The notes beneath the pieces were generated by a model that saw nothing but the letters and a program-made list of their open reading frames with translations, had not been told where the DNA came from and ran no database searches. The position numbers were made by a program, and so were the translations under genes. From DATEJJ01 sp051986465 (GTDB lineage Bacteria; Actinomycetota; Actinomycetes; Mycobacteriales; Micromonosporaceae): a stretch of DNA of 5,432 bases. Positions 1-5,432 of this stretch are shown piece by piece; the first letter of the stretch is position 1; every line of letters starts with the position of its first letter. The stretch covers positions 1 through 5,432 of the forward strand of contig JBPYFB010000191.1 of NCBI GenBank assembly GCA_051986465.1. The letters run 5' to 3'.

Positions 1-584
1 GGCAGGTGCTCATCATCGCGTTCGGCGAGACGATCCTGATCTCCGGCATCGAGTTCACCCCGTACGCCTTCCAGATCGACCATACGATCGCGCTCATTGT
101 CGCCTTCACAATCACGGTGCTGCTGGCTCGGATCTACCTCTTCCGCGCGGGATTGCTGTTGCCCGAGGCGATCGCGGTGACGCAGGCACCCGGATACGTC
201 GGCGAACTCGCCTGTTACGCACACCTGGCGATGGCCGCCGGCATCATCCTCAGCGCCGTCGGCGACAAGAAAGTCATCGCGCAGCCGCTGGGACACACCG
301 GCATGGCCACCATCCTGGCTACCGTCGGCGGTGCCGCGCTGTTCCTCGTCGGCCGGGCCACGCTCGACTACGCCACGTTCAGTCGGGTGTCCCGGACCCG
401 CTCGGTCGGGGTGATCCTGCTCGCCGCCGCCATCCCGGTCGCCACGTACCTGCCACCGATAGGCGTATCGGCGATAACCGCGGCGGCGTTGTCGGGCGTC
501 GCGCTCACCAACCTCGTCGAGGTGTCGCGCCACCCCCGCCTGCCGGTTCCACCAGGCGTACCGCCCGACGGCCCGCCGCCCTGA
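1..584 (+). CDS. LtrA-family (low temperature requirement A) membrane protein, C-terminal part
   Basis: The reading frame is open at the window edge (the codon before the GTG at position 6 is CAG), so the N-terminal half is missing; about 193 residues remain. The first visible residues, LIIAFGETILISG, match the conserved Gly-Glu segment of LtrA proteins. A later YAHLAMAAGIILSAVG segment fits the family's conserved His-containing helix. Counting from the GTG at 6, hydrophobic helices lie near residues 27-46, 66-84, 99-118, 133-150 and 152-172, followed by a short Pro-rich tail. LtrA was named from a Listeria gene linked to growth in the cold; its biochemical role is unknown, and the family is common in actinomycetes. 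The gene converges on the response regulator gene with only 20 bp between the stop codons. The family call is from remembered motifs and topology. Confidence 0.8.
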   Translation, partial: QVLIIAFGETILISGIEFTPYAFQIDHTIALIVAFTITVLLARIYLFRAGLLLPEAIAVTQAPGYVGELACYAHLAMAAGIILSAVGDKKVIAQPLGHTGMATILATVGGAALFLVGRATLDYATFSRVSRTRSVGVILLAAAIPVATYLPPIGVSAITAAALSGVALTNLVEVSRHPRLPVPPGVPPDGPPP

Positions 585-600
585 GGCCGTCCGATCCCGC

Positions 601-614
601 CCGGTCAGGACCGG
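601..614. terminator. Small inverted repeat between convergent genes (weak terminator candidate)
   Basis: CCGGT and ACCGG can pair around a CAGG loop, giving a 5-bp GC-rich stem in the convergent junction. It overlaps the stop codon of the response regulator and has no U-tract. It could serve either strand, but it is short and may be chance in such GC-rich DNA. Confidence 0.2.
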
Positions 615-1285
615 CGGTGCACCAACCCGGTCTGGTAGGCGATGACGACGAGCTGCGCGCGGTCGCGCGCGCCCAGCTTCGTCATGGCGTGGCTGACATG
701 GGTGCGCGCGGTAGCCGGGCTGAGAAACAGTTCGGCGCCGATCTCGTCGTTGCTCAAACCCTGTCCCACAAGCGCCAGTACCTCACGCTCGCGATGGGTC
801 AGCACCGCCAGCTCGTTCTGCGCGACCCGGGCGGCGACGCGTTCCGCGGTGAACTGCGCGATGAGGCGCCGGGTGATGCTTGGCGCGAGCAACGCATCGC
901 CGGCGGCCACCACCCGGATGGCATGCAACAGCTCGGCCGGCCCGGCGTCCTTGAGCAGGAAGCCGCTCGCGCCGGCCTGCAGCGCTTCGAAGACGTACGC
1001 GTCGGTGTCGTATGTGGTCAGAATCAACACCCGTACCTGTTCCAGGCCGCGCGTCTTGGCGATCTCCCTGGTCGCGCCGATGCCGTCCAGCTCCGGCATG
1101 CGGATGTCCATGAGTACGACGTGCGGCCGGTTGGCCCGGGCCCGCGCCACCGCCTCGGCCCCGTTGGCCGCCTCCCCCACCACGGTGATGTCGTCTTCGG
1201 CGTCGAGCAGCGCCTTGAACCCGGATCGCACCAGGACCTGATCGTCCGCGAGCAGCACCCGGATAGGCGAAGCAACTGTGTTCAC
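605..1285 (-). CDS. NarL/FixJ-family response regulator (LuxR-type HTH), partner of the adjacent kinase
   Basis: This 226-residue protein is a DNA-binding response regulator of the usual NarL-family length. The receiver domain covers about residues 7-123. It shows the acidic pair D14/D15, phospho-acceptor D60 in VVLMDIRMPELDG, the Thr switch at T90/T91 in LILTTYD and Lys K112 in FLLKDAG. A linker leads to a LuxR-type helix-turn-helix at about 157-220, with LTHREREVLALVGQGLSNDEI and then the recognition region LSPATARTHVSHAMTKL. I chose the GTG start at 1285 because it overlaps the kinase stop as GTGA, which implies translational coupling, and because the receiver domain begins a few residues later. 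A longer in-frame extension would run far into the kinase gene. Phosphorylation by the neighbouring kinase is inferred from pairing; the target genes are unknown. Confidence 0.95.
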   Translation of the reverse strand: MNTVASPIRVLLADDQVLVRSGFKALLDAEDDITVVGEAANGAEAVARARANRPHVVLMDIRMPELDGIGATREIAKTRGLEQVRVLILTTYDTDAYVFEALQAGASGFLLKDAGPAELLHAIRVVAAGDALLAPSITRRLIAQFTAERVAARVAQNELAVLTHREREVLALVGQGLSNDEIGAELFLSPATARTHVSHAMTKLGARDRAQLVVIAYQTGLVHRRS

Positions 1286-2499
1286 TGCGGTACCGTTCCG
1301 GCCGGCGCCAGCGGCAGCCGGGCCCGGACTTCGAACCCGCCGCAGGGCCGGGGCCCGGCGGTCAACTCTCCGCCCAGAAGCCCGCAGCGCTCGCGCATTC
1401 CCACGATCCCCCGGCCCGGCTCGGCGCCGCTGCCGTCGACGGTACCGGCTGCCTGCGGGCCGCCGCCCTCGTCGGTGACCCGCAGGTCCAGGGCGTCGGC
1501 TCCGTAGTCGAGCGCGACGGTCACCCGGGTCGGGCCGGCGTGGCGGATCACGTTGGTAATCGACTCCTGCAGGATCCGGTATGCGGTGTGGTCCACCGCG
1601 CTCGGTAAGGCCACTGTGGACGGTGTCACTTCGAGTTTGACGTCGAGCCCGGCCTCGCGCGCCATCGTCGCGAGTTCGTTGACCTGTCCCAGTCCGGGAT
1701 GCGGCGCACACCCGTCGCGGGAATCGCGAAGCACGCCGAGTACCGTCCGCATCTCGTGCAGCGCCTGGGCGCTGGTCTGCTCGATGGTCACCAGCGCGTC
1801 GCGCGCCCGTTCCGGCCGCTTGTCGAGCAGGTACGCGGTGACACCGGCCTGCACGTTGATGATGGCGATGGCGTGCGCGACCGTATCGTGGACCTCGCGC
1901 GCGATCCGCAGGCGCTCGGCATCGACCCGGGAACGCGCCACCTCCTCGCGCGTGCGTTCCGCCTGCCGGGCGCGCTCCAGCGCCTCGGCCGCCACGGCTC
2001 GCCGCGACCGGACCGACTCACCGAGCGCGGCGGCCATCACCGACGCCGCGATCCGGAAGAAGACCCATCCGATGGCGGCCCTCGGCTGGATGCCGGCCGA
2101 GGCGATCAGCCAGCCGGCGGCCATCGCGGCGATACCCACGCCGGCGATCGCGAGCGTCCGGCGCCCGTCGCCGTACGCGGTCAACGTGTACAGGGCGACG
2201 AACAGCCCGATCCAGCCGGGCCCGTCGGAGAAGCCGACCGCGTAGTACAGCACGCTGGCGACGGCGGCCGTGGCGAACACCGGTACCGGCCAGCGGCGGC
2301 GTACCACCAGCGCCAGGCCGGCCAGGATCAGCAGAAGGTACCCCAGGTGCCCGAAGTCGCTCAGCGGTCGCGGCGGTCGCGCACCCACATCCGCGGGCTT
2401 CGCGAGGGTGCCCTGGACCTGCATCACGGCGACGGCGACGCCGAACAGGACGTCCTGCGCCAGGACAGGCAGGCGGAACGGCACCGTTCGGCGTCTCAT
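1282..2499 (-). CDS. DesK/NarX-type membrane sensor histidine kinase (HisKA_3)
   Basis: This 405-residue kinase should sense an unknown signal at the membrane, autophosphorylate on His and pass the phosphate to the regulator encoded directly downstream. Hydrophobic segments near residues 15-30, 51-66, 72-89, 95-108, 115-134 and 141-160 suggest about six membrane helices with little extracytoplasmic sequence. A charged, probably coiled-coil linker covers about 163-200. The HisKA_3 dimerisation domain follows, with phospho-acceptor H204 in REVHDTVAHA. The HATPase domain shows the N-box around N316 (QESITNVIRHAG), DEGGG at 343-347 and GRGIVGM at 362-368. The ATG at 2499 is chosen because it sits just before the first membrane helix; an in-frame extension to 2775 has low-complexity Arg/Pro-rich sequence and crosses the divergent promoter region. 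No clear ribosome binding site precedes the ATG, so the message may be leaderless. The gene overlaps the regulator gene by 4 bp. Confidence 0.93.
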   Translation of the reverse strand: MRRRTVPFRLPVLAQDVLFGVAVAVMQVQGTLAKPADVGARPPRPLSDFGHLGYLLLILAGLALVVRRRWPVPVFATAAVASVLYYAVGFSDGPGWIGLFVALYTLTAYGDGRRTLAIAGVGIAAMAAGWLIASAGIQPRAAIGWVFFRIAASVMAAALGESVRSRRAVAAEALERARQAERTREEVARSRVDAERLRIAREVHDTVAHAIAIINVQAGVTAYLLDKRPERARDALVTIEQTSAQALHEMRTVLGVLRDSRDGCAPHPGLGQVNELATMAREAGLDVKLEVTPSTVALPSAVDHTAYRILQESITNVIRHAGPTRVTVALDYGADALDLRVTDEGGGPQAAGTVDGSGAEPGRGIVGMRERCGLLGGELTAGPRPCGGFEVRARLPLAPAGTVPQ

Positions 2500-2505
2500 G
2501 TCGCG

Positions 2506-2511
2506 ATGATA
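2506..2511 (-). promoter_or_regulatory. Candidate -10 box for a leaderless kinase-regulator transcript
   Basis: TATCAT on the minus strand ends 6 bases before the kinase ATG, placing a transcription start at or next to the A of the start codon. This agrees with the lack of a Shine-Dalgarno sequence. No convincing -35 hexamer is seen 16-19 bases upstream, so support is limited. Confidence 0.28.
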
Positions 2512-2609
2512 GTGACCGCGTGGGGGTGACCGGCTACGACGGCAAGCGCGACCCGGTACGGCCGCGTACGCCGATCGGCGTACGGGCCGCGGAGGCGTCA
2601 CGCATGCCA

Positions 2610-2636
2610 TTGACTTACTCAAATGTAGGTGATACT
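2610..2636 (+). promoter_or_regulatory. Candidate sigma-70-type promoter for the secreted-protein gene
   Basis: TTGACT at 2610-2615 is a strong -35 match. GATACT at 2631-2636 is a moderate -10, with a short 15-base spacer. The region is locally AT-rich compared with its surroundings. Transcription would begin near 2643, giving a leader of about 50 bases to the ATG at 2693. Confidence 0.4.
2613..2630. promoter_or_regulatory. Imperfect palindrome over the -35 region (candidate operator)
   Basis: ACTTAC at 2613-2618 and GTAGGT at 2625-2630 form an inverted repeat with one mismatch and a 6-base AT-rich centre (TCAAAT). It overlaps the -35 element and the spacer of the candidate promoter, a position where a bound repressor would block RNA polymerase. 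No regulator can be assigned; the neighbouring response regulator is only one possibility. Confidence 0.3.
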
Positions 2637-2645
2637 CGATGTCTA

Positions 2646-2659
2646 CCCGCCTTAGCGGG
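2646..2659 (+). other. Small hairpin in the 5' leader
   Basis: CCCGC and GCGGG pair around a CTTA loop, just inside the predicted leader of the secreted-protein gene and upstream of its ribosome binding site. It may stabilise the leader. At five base pairs it could also be chance. Confidence 0.25.
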
Positions 2660-2692
2660 CAACCCGATCCGTCCCCAGAAAGGGAGCACGCG

Positions 2693-3181
2693 ATGCGCCC
2701 CACCCGCCTGCTGGTCCCCCTTGCCGCCACGGTGGCAATGCTCGCCGTACCCAGCATTGCGCACGCCGCCACCATCTCCCAGCCATTCGCCGCCGACTCC
2801 GGCGACTCCTGCCGCTACGGCTCAACCAGCGGCACGCTCACCTGGCAGAACGGCGTCGTCTCACCCCTGCCGTTCCCGGGTGTTGGCGTCAAGGGCCAGG
2901 TCAGCGACCGGCCGCTGCCCGTCGAATCCGGCTTGGCCTGCCGCGACGACGGCTTCAACAGCACCGCAACCTTCACCGCGTACGCCGGCGACGTCGTTGT
3001 CGACCAGCAGAGCCGCTCCGCCAACAACGCCACCGTCACCTTCTCCTTCAACCTTGGCGTCAACTCGAAGGCAAGCAGCATCGACCGCGTGGTGGTCCAG
3101 GTCTGCCGCAGCCCGATCGTCACCCTCCCGCCCAGCTACTGCGGCAAGCCCGTCACCTACGTCGCCCCGCCGACCGCCTGA
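2693..3181 (+). CDS. Small secreted protein of unknown function with four cysteines
   Basis: The 162-residue product begins with a typical Sec signal peptide: Arg at positions 2 and 5, a hydrophobic core at about 6-20, and a likely cleavage after AHA at residue 25. The ATG at 2693 is preferred over an in-frame ATG at 2639 because AAAGGGAG lies at the right distance upstream and the signal peptide then starts properly. The mature part of about 137 residues has cysteines at 40, 83, 138 and 150, enough for two disulfides. It is rich in Ser, Thr, Val and Asn in alternating patterns (TATFTAYAGDVVVD, NATVTFSFNLGV), suggesting a beta-sandwich fold. No catalytic motif or named domain is recognised. 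It has its own candidate promoter and a terminator-like hairpin, so it is probably monocistronic. It is transcribed divergently from the kinase gene. Confidence 0.85.
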   Translation: MRPTRLLVPLAATVAMLAVPSIAHAATISQPFAADSGDSCRYGSTSGTLTWQNGVVSPLPFPGVGVKGQVSDRPLPVESGLACRDDGFNSTATFTAYAGDVVVDQQSRSANNATVTFSFNLGVNSKASSIDRVVVQVCRSPIVTLPPSYCGKPVTYVAPPTA

Positions 3182-3203
3182 CGAAACCCTCAATACACGC
3201 GTC

Positions 3204-3232
3204 CGCGCCCGTCCCCTGCTGGGGCGGGCGCG
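3204..3232 (+). terminator. Terminator-like hairpin after the secreted-protein gene
   Basis: A stem of 12 base pairs with one bulged T (3212) pairs CGCGCCCG plus CCCC with GGGG plus CGGGCGCG around a TGCT loop, starting 22 bases after the stop codon. No T-run follows, which is usual for intrinsic terminator candidates in high-GC actinomycetes. It could also end transcripts arriving from the minus strand. Confidence 0.6.
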
Positions 3233-3266
3233 ATGCTGTCCGGGGCGGTTGACGGAGCGTGGTCAT

Positions 3267-3361
3267 GGGCGCAACGCCGGCCGGGGTGGGGGGGGTGAGT
3301 GGCCGGCGTTGCGCCCGCTATAGGTGACCCGGACCAGGGGGGGCGGTCCGGACTATAGGTG
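3267..3361 (-). ncRNA. Predicted 6C small RNA (two stem-loops with C-rich loops)
   Basis: Read on the minus strand, this holds two hairpins. The first (3351 to 3329) pairs CCGGACC with GGTCCGG around the 9-base loop GCCCCCCCT, which has seven C in a row. The second (3316 to 3267) has a perfect 16-bp stem, GGGCGCAACGCCGGCC with its complement, and an 18-base loop carrying eight C in a row (3295-3288) plus four more. Two tandem stem-loops, each with six or more loop cytosines, define the 6C RNA class of Actinobacteria. The best-known member is the Mycobacterium tuberculosis sRNA B11, about 93 nt long and reported to act on target mRNAs through its C-rich loops. The visible span here is 95 nt. 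Each hairpin is preceded by CACCTATAG. The exact ends are unknown and no clear promoter was found. The alternative is a tandem terminator for the upstream minus-strand operon. The call rests on architecture, not on an alignment. Confidence 0.7.
3318..3361. repeat. Direct repeat CTATAGGTG, two copies, 35-bp period
   Basis: CTATAGGTG occurs at 3318-3326 and 3353-3361. Read on the minus strand as CACCTATAG, one copy abuts the base of the first C-loop hairpin and the other lies one base before the second. The repeat appears to be part of the predicted 6C RNA, not an independent element. Confidence 0.6.
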
Positions 3362-3400
3362 GGTGTTTCAGTAGAAGTGGCGTCGCCAGCCCGTCCGGTG

Positions 3401-3596
3401 TTACTGCCCGGTCGGATCGTCACGGTGCGTACTCATACCGACCACTGGTTTGTGGGCGAGGATGCGCTCAACCGTGCCGGCCTTGAGCCGTTCGGTCTCC
3501 ACGACCTCGAATCCGGCGGCCCGCACAAGGGGCAGCTGCCGCCGGCGCGCCCTCGTCCCACACCCGCCGCTGCCGGGCGGCGGACTCGTGTCTCAT
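3401..3596 (-). pseudogene. Remnant of a SAM-dependent methyltransferase (internal deletion and frame change)
   Basis: The ATG at 3596 overlaps the hydrolase stop as ATGA and opens with MRHESAARQRRVWDEGAP, like the N-terminal tip of class I methyltransferases of the RVWD-x-x-A-P-x-Y-D type. That frame then becomes Arg/Gly-rich nonsense. In another frame, from about 3543 to the TAA at 3403-3401, the sequence reads LPLVRAAGFEVVETERL and then KAGTVERILAHKP, followed by a short tail. This is typical of the C-terminal end of the same family (a GF-x-V strand, then a 'LK-G-VER' segment). Family members usually have around 200 residues; here about 18 N-terminal and 47 C-terminal residues survive. The SAM-binding core is gone, with the junction near 3540-3545, and the two parts differ in frame. 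The protein cannot be functional as a methyltransferase. The family assignment is from motif memory. Confidence 0.7.
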
Positions 3597-4414
3597 GTGG
3601 ATGGTACGGGTAGGAAGTCGAGCAGGAGCTCGTTGAGCCGGTCCGGCACCTCGAGAGGTATCCAGTGGCCGGCGTTGTCGATGCGCTCGTACCGCCACGG
3701 ACCGGTGACGTACCGGCTCGAATTGGCCATACCCGCCTCGACGAGGGCACCGTCGCCGGCGCTCCACACCCCCATCGTGGGAACCGTGACCGGCGGCAAC
3801 TGCGGTGGCGGCGAGAGCAGCGACTCCGGTGGCAGCATCGCGCGGTACGGGCCCAGGCTCGCGGTCAGCGCCGCGGGGTCGGACAGCCGCCGTACCACCG
3901 GTTCGATATCGGGGTGTCCGGCCCATTCGCGCAGGTGCTGGAAGTCGTTGTCGGACAGCCACTGCTCGGCCACCTCGCGGAACTGGAACAGCAGGAAGTA
4001 CCAGGACTTCTCCAACTGCCGGCGGCCGGCGGTACGGACCGCGGCCGGGTGGCCGACCGACAGCGCGGTCAGCGACGCGACGCGGTCGCCGGCGAGGCTC
4101 GCCACCAGCCAGCCGATGGCGGCGCCCCAGTCGTGCCCGACCAGGTGCGCCCGCGGGACCTCCAGCGCGTCGAGCACGCCGATGACATCGCCGATCTGGT
4201 GCGACGGCCCGTACGCATCCACGTCTGTCGGCTTGCCGGACGCACCGAAGCCGCGCAGGTCCGGCACGATCACGCGGTACCCGGCCGCGGCGAGGACGGG
4301 TACCTGATGGCGCCACAGCTCGCCATCGTCCGGCCAGCCGTGCAGCAGCACCACCGGAGTGCCGGTACCGGTTTCGCGGATGTGCAGGTCGACGCCGTCA
4401 ACGGTGATGAACAT
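3593..4414 (-). CDS. Epoxide-hydrolase-like alpha/beta hydrolase
   Basis: This 273-residue alpha/beta-hydrolase-fold enzyme is probably an epoxide hydrolase and is cytoplasmic (no signal peptide). The oxyanion-hole motif HGWP is at 25-28. The nucleophile elbow GHDWGA is at 93-98 with D95 as nucleophile, which marks epoxide hydrolases and dehalogenases, not esterases. D221 in SAGDGAL is the likely acid and H250 in NAGHW the catalytic base. Y139 (WYFLLFQ) and Y190 (GPYRAM) lie where epoxide hydrolases carry the two lid tyrosines that activate the epoxide oxygen, which favours that activity over dehalogenase. The ATG at 4414 is chosen because AAGGAG lies six bases upstream and the family's N-terminal strand (FITVDGVDLHIRE) begins there. 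A longer in-frame extension lacks homology-like sequence. The stop overlaps the start of the methyltransferase remnant. The natural substrate is unknown. Confidence 0.9.
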   Translation of the reverse strand: MFITVDGVDLHIRETGTGTPVVLLHGWPDDGELWRHQVPVLAAAGYRVIVPDLRGFGASGKPTDVDAYGPSHQIGDVIGVLDALEVPRAHLVGHDWGAAIGWLVASLAGDRVASLTALSVGHPAAVRTAGRRQLEKSWYFLLFQFREVAEQWLSDNDFQHLREWAGHPDIEPVVRRLSDPAALTASLGPYRAMLPPESLLSPPPQLPPVTVPTMGVWSAGDGALVEAGMANSSRYVTGPWRYERIDNAGHWIPLEVPDRLNELLLDFLPVPST

Positions 4415-4420
4415 CGGTGA

Positions 4421-4426
4421 CTCCTT
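4421..4426 (-). promoter_or_regulatory. Ribosome binding site of the hydrolase
   Basis: AAGGAG on the minus strand lies six bases before the ATG at 4414. It decides this start over the longer in-frame possibility beginning at 4654. Confidence 0.8.
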
Positions 4427-4483
4427 CTCCGGGTACCCGCCTGACCGTACCCTCGGTCCGACCCCTGTCTCATCAATCAGGCG

Positions 4484-4513
4484 TTGAAGGCGCGTCCGCC
4501 GGACACCTAGGCT
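4484..4513 (+). promoter_or_regulatory. Candidate promoter of the metallopeptidase
   Basis: TTGAAG (4484-4489) and TAGGCT (4508-4513) are separated by 18 bases. Both match the vegetative actinomycete pattern (TTGANN, TANNNT). Transcription would start near 4520, leaving a leader of just under 30 bases before the ATG at 4548. No equally good promoter was found for the divergent hydrolase. Confidence 0.5.
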
Positions 4514-4547
4514 CGGCGAACGCCGTAGTCCGCAGGATGGAGTCGCC

Positions 4548-5432
4548 ATGATCAGACGCAGCCGCCTTCTCGCGATCCCGGCCACCGTCACCATCGCGGT
4601 GGGGCTCGCGCTCGCCGGCAACGCGACCGCGAGTGCCGGCACCTTCACGCACACCGCCGCCGGTACCGTCTTCTACCCCAACCCGGTGACCCAGCTGGGC
4701 CTGGAGAACCTGACCGACAGCAAGGACGCGGACCTGCCGGCCTTCGCGCCCGCGTACAGGCGCGTCACGCTCACCGACCTGGACGACTCGGGCAGCCTCA
4801 CCGGCGCCTACGTCCGGGTGAAGTCCAACACCGGCAAGGCCGCCGCGGCGACGGACGGCGCGTTCCCCGCGTACCACCGCGGCGTCGACCAGTTCGAGCA
4901 GGTGATGGGGTACTACTGGGTCACCACCGCCCAGCACTACATCCAGCACCTCGGCTTCGGCGCCACCCTGCCACCGGTCAACCAGCGCCAGATCGAGCTG
5001 CGGATCGACCAGTACGGCGGGGACAACTCCTTCTTCCGGCCGGACAAGGCCAACATCAGCCTGGGCAAGGGCGGCGTGGACGACGCCGAGGACGCCGAGG
5101 TGATCGTGCACGAGTACGGGCACTCGGTACAGGACGGCCAGGTGACCGGGTTCGGTACCGGGCCGGAGTCAGGTGCGATCGGCGAGGCGTTCGGTGACTA
5201 CCTCTCGGTCGCCGTGACGAGCTGGGCCACGGGCGTACCCACGACCACGCCCGAGCCGTGCGTCGCCGATTGGGACTCCACCTCGTACACCAGCACGGTG
5301 CCGCACTGCCTGCGCCGCCTGGACGGCACCAAGCACTACCCGGAGGACATCGTCGGCGAGGTCCACGCCGACGGCGAGATCTGGTCCCGCGCCCTGTGGG
5401 ACATCCGCCAGTCCCTCGGCGACACGAAGGCC
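4548..5432 (+). CDS. Secreted zinc metallopeptidase of the thermolysin/fungalysin (M4/M36) type, 3' end outside the window
   Basis: The first 295 residues are visible and the frame is open at the window end. The ATG at 4548 follows GGATGGAG by five bases and opens a Sec signal peptide (basic MIRRSR, a hydrophobic core, and a likely cleavage near ATASA at 30). The zinc site is HEYGH at 188-192, with E189 as catalytic base and H188 and H192 as ligands. The third ligand is E213 in GAIGEAFGDYLS, whose E-x3-D spacing is that of gluzincins. H273 in EVHADGEIWSRALW resembles the downstream His/Gly-Glu region of M36 enzymes. C238 and C254 may form a disulfide. The enzyme should degrade extracellular protein. 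The catalytic part starts soon after the signal peptide, so the long FTP-type propeptide of classical M4/M36 proteases is absent. The gene diverges from the hydrolase gene across 133 bp. Confidence 0.88.
   Translation, partial: MIRRSRLLAIPATVTIAVGLALAGNATASAGTFTHTAAGTVFYPNPVTQLGLENLTDSKDADLPAFAPAYRRVTLTDLDDSGSLTGAYVRVKSNTGKAAAATDGAFPAYHRGVDQFEQVMGYYWVTTAQHYIQHLGFGATLPPVNQRQIELRIDQYGGDNSFFRPDKANISLGKGGVDDAEDAEVIVHEYGHSVQDGQVTGFGTGPESGAIGEAFGDYLSVAVTSWATGVPTTTPEPCVADWDSTSYTSTVPHCLRRLDGTKHYPEDIVGEVHADGEIWSRALWDIRQSLGDTKA

Noticed and set aside
617..1507. Long plus-strand open frame opposite the regulator and kinase
   Set aside because: It mirrors the codons of clearly recognisable minus-strand genes; its composition is typical of GC-rich antisense frames.
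2500..2775. N-terminal extension of the kinase frame
   Set aside because: It is Arg/Pro-rich low-complexity sequence with no domain, crosses the divergent promoter region and precedes a natural membrane-protein start.
3267..3316. Mobile-element terminal inverted repeat
   Set aside because: The 16-bp arms are only 18 bp apart, with no transposase or target duplication, so this is an RNA hairpin and not an element end.
2520..3323. Plus-strand open frame overlapping the secreted-protein gene in another frame
   Set aside because: It is Ser/Pro/Arg-rich low-complexity sequence. The frame starting at 2693 has a ribosome binding site and a signal peptide.
3283..3343. G-quadruplex potential on the plus strand from G4, G8 and G7 runs
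   Set aside because: The runs lie in the loops of two well-formed hairpins, which explains them better; the spacing between runs is long for a stable quadruplex.
3190..3423. Short minus-strand open frame through the hairpin region
   Set aside because: It consists of the inverted repeats and G/C runs, lacks a ribosome binding site and looks like no protein.
4444..4476. Minus-strand promoter for the hydrolase (TTGATG ... TACGGT)
   Set aside because: The spacer is 21 bases, too long for a standard promoter, and no better -10 lies at the right distance.
4473..5123. Minus-strand open frame opposite the metallopeptidase
   Set aside because: The opposite strand encodes a signal peptide and a complete HEXXH zinc site in frame; the antisense frame has no domain.

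Overview
The window is high-GC and organised like an actinomycete genome. It has GTG and ATG starts, 4-bp stop/start overlaps, secreted proteins with Ala-x-Ala signal peptides, a DesK/NarL-type two-component pair, and terminator stems without U-tracts. A Micromonosporaceae- or Streptomyces-like host is plausible, but nothing in the window fixes the genus.

Layout. (1) 1-584, plus strand: the C-terminal part of an LtrA-family membrane protein, cut by the window edge. (2) 605-2499, minus strand, convergent with it: a membrane histidine kinase (starts at 2499) followed by a NarL-type response regulator, joined by a GTGA overlap. (3) 2500-2692: a divergent intergenic region with a candidate plus-strand promoter, an imperfect palindrome over its -35 and a small leader hairpin. 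(4) 2693-3181, plus strand: a small secreted protein of unknown function with four cysteines, ending in a terminator-like hairpin. (5) 3267-3361, minus strand: two stem-loops with runs of seven and eight cytosines in their loops, each preceded by the same 9-mer. This matches the architecture of the actinobacterial 6C small RNA. (6) 3401-4414, minus strand: an epoxide-hydrolase-like alpha/beta hydrolase whose stop overlaps (ATGA) the start of a badly deleted methyltransferase. Only the first and last parts of the methyltransferase survive, in different frames. (7) 4415-4547: a divergent promoter region. (8) 4548 to the window end, plus strand: a secreted zinc metallopeptidase of the thermolysin/fungalysin type, running off the edge.

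How it fits together. The kinase and regulator form a complete signalling pair whose target is not evident; the divergently transcribed secreted-protein gene is the nearest candidate. The hydrolase and the methyltransferase were once a translationally coupled two-gene operon, of which only the hydrolase remains intact. The most notable non-coding element is the predicted 6C RNA, between the secreted-protein gene and the decayed methyltransferase. I saw no mobile element, CRISPR array, tRNA or rRNA.
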